A stretch of DNA of 21,311 bases from positions 1,129,344 to 1,150,654 of the forward strand of contig BFEA01000169.1 of NCBI GenBank assembly GCA_003427395.1, given 5' to 3'. Origin of the DNA: Chara braunii. Taxonomy: Eukaryota > Streptophyta > Charophyceae > Charales > Characeae. The notes beneath the pieces were generated by a model. The model saw nothing but the letters and a program-made list of their open reading frames with translations, was not told the origin of the DNA and did not search any database. Every line of letters begins with the position of its first letter. The first letter of the stretch is position 1. A program made the position numbers and the translations under genes. This document shows, one piece after another, positions 17,433 through 21,311 of this stretch.

Positions 17433-17848
17433 CCACACGAGTCCAGTAGTTCGCATATAAGGCAGTGCATGTTACCACGACTTGCGGTTATGCAGAAATG
17501 CAGACAGTCACTCGCAGAAATGCCTGCTGTCCAAGAAGACCGAGCCTCAAATACTCGGTTTGTGCCATTATTGATATCCAGGACGCTAGAAGGAAAAAAT
17601 AGTTCTGGCAGAAAGAGTTCATGCAGCCATGCCCCTTGGATCCCCTAAGAAACGATATACACCACTGTCAAACGAAAGATGCAAGCATGGCCGTCATCCG
17701 TGCAGAGGCTGATTGGAAGAGTTGTCGAGTGCCTCAGAAACGCGTGCTGAGAGTGTGGGCAGTCCGCCGTGCTCGAGGGAACAGGTTCGACAAGAATCCA
17801 GAGCCCCGGGAAAGACACAAAACGAAAACAAAACAGAACAAACCTCAC

Positions 17849-18442
17849 CTGGAGGAGTACTGGGACGTGCATCTGAGGTGGGCCACTGAGCATGTCTGGA
17901 GGGGCAGGAGACGCAGGGAAGCCTACCGGCATGACTGGCCTTGCGAAGCCGCCTGGTGGGACCGCTGTTGCCACTGGCCCGCCACCACCTGGATGATGAA
18001 TCACTGTCAAAGGCATACGTGGCACGCCCTGCACTTGTCCCTGACTCTGCTGCCCTTGCACTTGGACACCGGAACTTGTAGATGCCGACTGCGCTGCCTG
18101 TGATGCTTGTGCACCACCAGAAGAAGAGCCCTCAGCACTTGATGTTGGAACATCTGCACCCGATGAAGCAGCACCGCTGGATGATTCTGTGGATGCCAGT
18201 TGTGTGGTAATCGCCTGTGTGTACGGTGCCGTCACTGGAGAGAGCTGTTGGTGTTGGAACATGTGTGGAGCCGTGTAGTGGAACGGCTGTGGAGAGTATA
18301 ACTGTCCATCAGGGCCCACTGTTGGCATGGGGCCACCAGGGTAAGCTTGAAAATGAGGTGGCTGATGCGGATACGCATAGCGCTGCGCAAAGTCAGGGTG
18401 ATGGATGTACAAGCCTCCATTCTCGCTGTAAATGGGCTGCTG
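17849..18442 (-). CDS. YTHDF: YTHDF/ECT m6A reader, N-terminal disordered exon (5' partial gene)
   Basis: This exon has 198 codons and is in phase 0. The acceptor is CTATAG then CAGCAGCCC, and the donor is CTCCAG then GTGAGG. It opens with IYSENGGLYIHHPDF, followed by YAYPHQPPHFQAYPGG and PMPTVGPDGQLYSPQPFHY. This order matches the conserved N-terminal block of plant ECT proteins (GDNGSL, then SPVPTVGHDGQLYGPQ). The remainder is rich in Ser, Ala, Gln, Gly and Pro, the type of disordered region that drives condensate formation in DF proteins. The true start codon must lie in an upstream exon, since the homologous proteins have about 100-150 residues before this point. Confidence 0.88.
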
Positions 18443-21311
18443 CTATAGATTTAACCAAGCATGAACCAAAGGACGAACAGAAGCGAGGAAAAACAGGAGG
18501 AAGGAAAGAAAGGAATGGAGGAAGGGAGAAAGATTTGCAGACACACAAGGAGACAAGAAGAAACCAACAGGATTGACATACGACACGCGGAGAAGCAGAA
18601 AACCCAACCAACATCAACAAAATCGGGCAAGCAGACAACAGACAAGGAGACGATCGTTGGCAAGTAGTTAGCCCAAAAACGTGTCTAGAAAATTAGGCGT
18701 GCATTTATCAAAAACAGAGATTGCAAGACAAAAAACATGGTGACATGACAAATACTATTCTTTGGACGAAAAAAAAGAAAAAAAACAATTATTCTTTGGA
18801 CGAAAACCACGCTGACTTCTGGGACGGAGGGCGAAACACATACACAAAATCCACAAACAGGGAACCAACACAAAAATCTGGCACACAGAAATCCAACGCC
18901 TTCTAGAACTGAGTAATGCAACTTATAACGGCAGGCATGCAGACCATATAACGAGAGATCATCGCCTGTCTATTGGGATTGTCATCTACTAATCATGCAG
19001 TATAAACCCGATTAGGGAGGTCCCATGTCGTGTGCCTAGCCAAGAGACACGACGACAGGCATCAGCACATGAACATGGCTCAGATATCAGTCAGAAACGA
19101 GCATCAGGTTAATAATATGGTCATAACGGTTGGTCTATCATTACCACAACGGTCCACAATTCACGTTTCGGGATAAAACAGCAACTATACAAGTGGACAC
19201 ACTACCTGCAACCTTCAGCAGTAAGCATTCTGAAAACCGACAGACATGGCGGCATTAACCCGACTCCGCGTTGCACAGAATTAGAAAAAGTAGATCTTAC
19301 TCCAAGCCCACATACACTCAATGCGATCGACAGGACAGGGACCAACTACATGAGTGGTGCGCCTGGAAACGACGGCATAATTCTATCCCTAGCCAGTGCA
19401 GACAAAACATTCACGAAATACCCTGGGTACTAAGGGGTTCTCTTTGCAGGTCGGATTCCTCATTCCGAAACAGTAGAGTAGATTTAACAGGACTACGCAG
19501 CAGAGTACTGTTCCATGTTCCTCGTTACCGTGTGGTAGAGGAATGGTAAAGAAATAGAAAGCACACTTTGGAAGCCCACTGCACTAGGCTTACTGCAGCC
19601 GTTCTTCCATTGCATGCACACTGAAATAATGTAGTACATCTAGATCTGGAGAACGAGGACCTTCAACGGCAATCTGTATGTATTGGAACAAGATCGAGCT
19701 GAAAATACGTGGTACGTGCAGTTCAAACTCGGTATCCCTCCATCATAGCGTCACGCACTGTGATGCGAATGGAATAGTTGAGGTCTTGGGCAATAAATAA
19801 CTCGGACAGTAACTCCGGCTGAGCGCAGGGTACCAACTTTCCAACGGGTGCAGCATGACTCAGTTGAACAAGGCATTTCCAGTTGCTTTTATGTGAGCAA
19901 ACCCCCAAGAGAACTAGTCCTCCATTAATTGCCCCCCACACACTGAGCTACTAAAAGAACGCCTACCCAACCAGAAACGTGCATCTCCGTTTGCCTGGCT
20001 GAGGAAGTTATGAGAGCGCGAGCGATGAATCTTACCATTCTTGTTAAATCACAAAGTGCAGGCGGGTAAGCAACCCATGGAGAGGCCTTGACAGAATGAA
20101 AAAACAAAGTGATAAGCTTTTTCTTCCTAGCCGCAAGTTCCTCCCCCCTGTGTGGTGACGCGCACTACATGCGGACATCAAAGTTCCAAACAAACAGCTT
20201 TTCATAATTCACCTCGACCGCGAGGCAAAAGGGATGCCAACAAGGCGAGACATCCCCATCATTCTCTGCCAACGCTACAAGGACCGCTTTGATTCAGGCT
20301 AGACTGCTTCGGTCTGACTAACTACTACCAGGAACCCGGAATCAAAGTGCTAGCAGCAAGACAGGCAAAACTCCACAATACGCCACTTGTTTGCTTTTAC
20401 AGATGCATATGTCGCCTCTACGACCAGGGGCGGCACACCCTGAGCACCACTCTTGAGAGGCTGCTTTAAGTTCTTTTCTTTCGTGCACCGCTGACCGAAC
20501 CTCGACCCGTCTCCTGTTGCTGGCTGGAGTCGATTGCTCCAATCCAATGGGAAGTAAGACCATCGTTCAACGGGCATAGGACTGCTGCACTCCTGACGAT
20601 CAGCCATCAAACCGAAGGGAATCGAACTCCCTCCTTTTCACAACGCATTCCACCACCAGACACCTTCATTACACCGATATAATATTACTCTCTGCTACGA
20701 GCGCCATGAAGGCCTCGCTTCCATAAAGACTGAGAGAGAGAGGGGGGACGCGGGCACCGCCAGATGGGAAGGCAGGAATGAGCTCTCAAAACTCAGCAGC
20801 AGGGCACACAGGAAAAGTGCACTACAGCACTTCCTCACCCACGGAGGGACAGGAGGAATAAAAAAAGCTTCCAATGCATGCAAAATTCAACCATCACCAA
20901 GAGATATCCGCTCGGGAGCAGCACATGTGCCAAACGACTATCGTCGGAGTGCAGTCAAATAAACATCACATTACTCTTCGCTTGAAAGCACCTGCATAAG
21001 TTCTGCAGTGCTTACGTGTCCCTCTCTACCACCAGAAGACCTCCAAGAAACTACAATGTATACGAAGTTGACAACATCTGGAAAATTTACAATACAATAT
21101 ATAATATATATATTGTCACATTGGGAATCAGAGCGCAAAAAAGGGGAAAGAAAAAAGGAAAAGGAAAAAAGGGGGAGGGGGAAGAGGTAAGGAAAGCTCC
21201 ACCTTTTCATAACCTCTTACGTACAAGGCCAGCCACGTGGATGACAGGTTGAGCGCTGGCTGCCCCCATCCCCGTGTGTCACAAGGACCCACTTGCACGC
21301 AGCCAAAAGGC
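18443..21311. other. Upstream intron or 5' region of YTHDF, no exon recognised
   Basis: I searched the minus strand for the YYYGGYD/EWDDY-like block that precedes the GDNGSL block in plant ECT proteins and did not find it. A minus-strand segment ending CAAGAATG then GTAAGATTC (near 20030) has a donor-like end, but no recognisable protein. Purine-rich tracts occur at 18470-18600 and 21136-21190. The minus-strand frame at 20350-20610 (86 residues) has mixed composition but resembles nothing I know. The gene's first exon(s) and promoter may lie here as UTR or beyond 21311. Confidence 0.5.

Larger units (their letters stand above)
13728..17848 (-). other. YTHDF intron, about 4.1 kb, carrying ribozyme and inverted repeat
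   Basis: The donor is CTCCAG then GTGAGG, and the acceptor lies in the AAG-CAG-CAG run at about 13730. Between them I found no further exon, although a small one could be hidden. The intron contains the 82-bp inverted repeat, a long pyrimidine tract, the ribozyme-repeat cluster with the intact hammerhead, and a diverged duplication near 17264-17432. The gap from 13731 to 15117 shows nothing else I can support. Confidence 0.75.

Noticed and set aside
17621-18103. 160-residue plus-strand open frame
   Set aside because: It overlaps the antisense of the N-terminal YTHDF exon and its donor site, and has no motif.
20350-20610. 86-residue minus-strand frame as a first YTHDF exon
   Set aside because: It has no Tyr/Gly-rich block as in plant ECT N termini and no match to any family I know, so it was not called.
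20608-20690. Possible tRNA on the minus strand (GGAGTTCGATTCCC)
   Set aside because: The hairpin is out of register with a T arm (one mismatch and two wobbles in the proper register), and there is no acceptor, D or anticodon arm.

Overview
The window looks like nuclear DNA of a streptophyte (green plant lineage). A charophyte alga or another early-diverging lineage with a large, repeat-rich genome would fit. This rests on the one recognisable gene, its plant-type protein motifs, its canonical GT-AG introns of 0.8 to 4.1 kb, and the abundance of repeats. I cannot name the species from sequence alone.

The gene is a YTHDF/ECT-type m6A-RNA reader on the minus strand. Four exons can be joined, all in phase 0: 18442-17849 (part of the disordered N-terminal region, with a plant-ECT-like block), 13727-12990 (linker plus first part of the YTH domain), 12219-12007 (YTH core) and 10966-10079 (end of YTH plus a long His/Gln-rich tail, TAA stop). 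Together they give about 810 residues. The start codon and first exon(s) lie upstream of 18442 and could not be recognised. All three aromatic-cage tryptophans of the YTH pocket are present.

The most unusual content is a dispersed repeat family, with copies at 109-294, 346-444, 483-1517, 5995-6068 and 16371-16757. It carries a hammerhead ribozyme. The copy at 16668-16727 (minus strand) folds by hand into a complete type III hammerhead: all core positions, three paired stems and a GUU cleavage triplet. At 483-1517 the family forms a tandem array of units of about 475-495 bp with two decayed ribozymes. Tandem units with one hammerhead per unit resemble retrozymes, which are non-autonomous elements that move through circular RNA. 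The intact copy sits in the 4.1-kb intron of the YTHDF gene in the transcribed (sense) orientation. The same intron holds a perfect 82-bp inverted repeat with a 5-nt loop (15118-15286).

Layout: 1-1520, ribozyme-repeat array; 1634-1688, tRNA-like remnant; 1690-10078, no gene recognised, with a 46-bp minisatellite (5064-5247), an interrupted diverged array (5824-6440), a C23 tract and a long stretch with pyrimidine-rich plus strand; 10079-18442, YTHDF gene and introns; 18443-21311, upstream intron or 5' region with no recognised exon. Apart from the YTHDF exons, the open reading frames look like chance or antisense frames.
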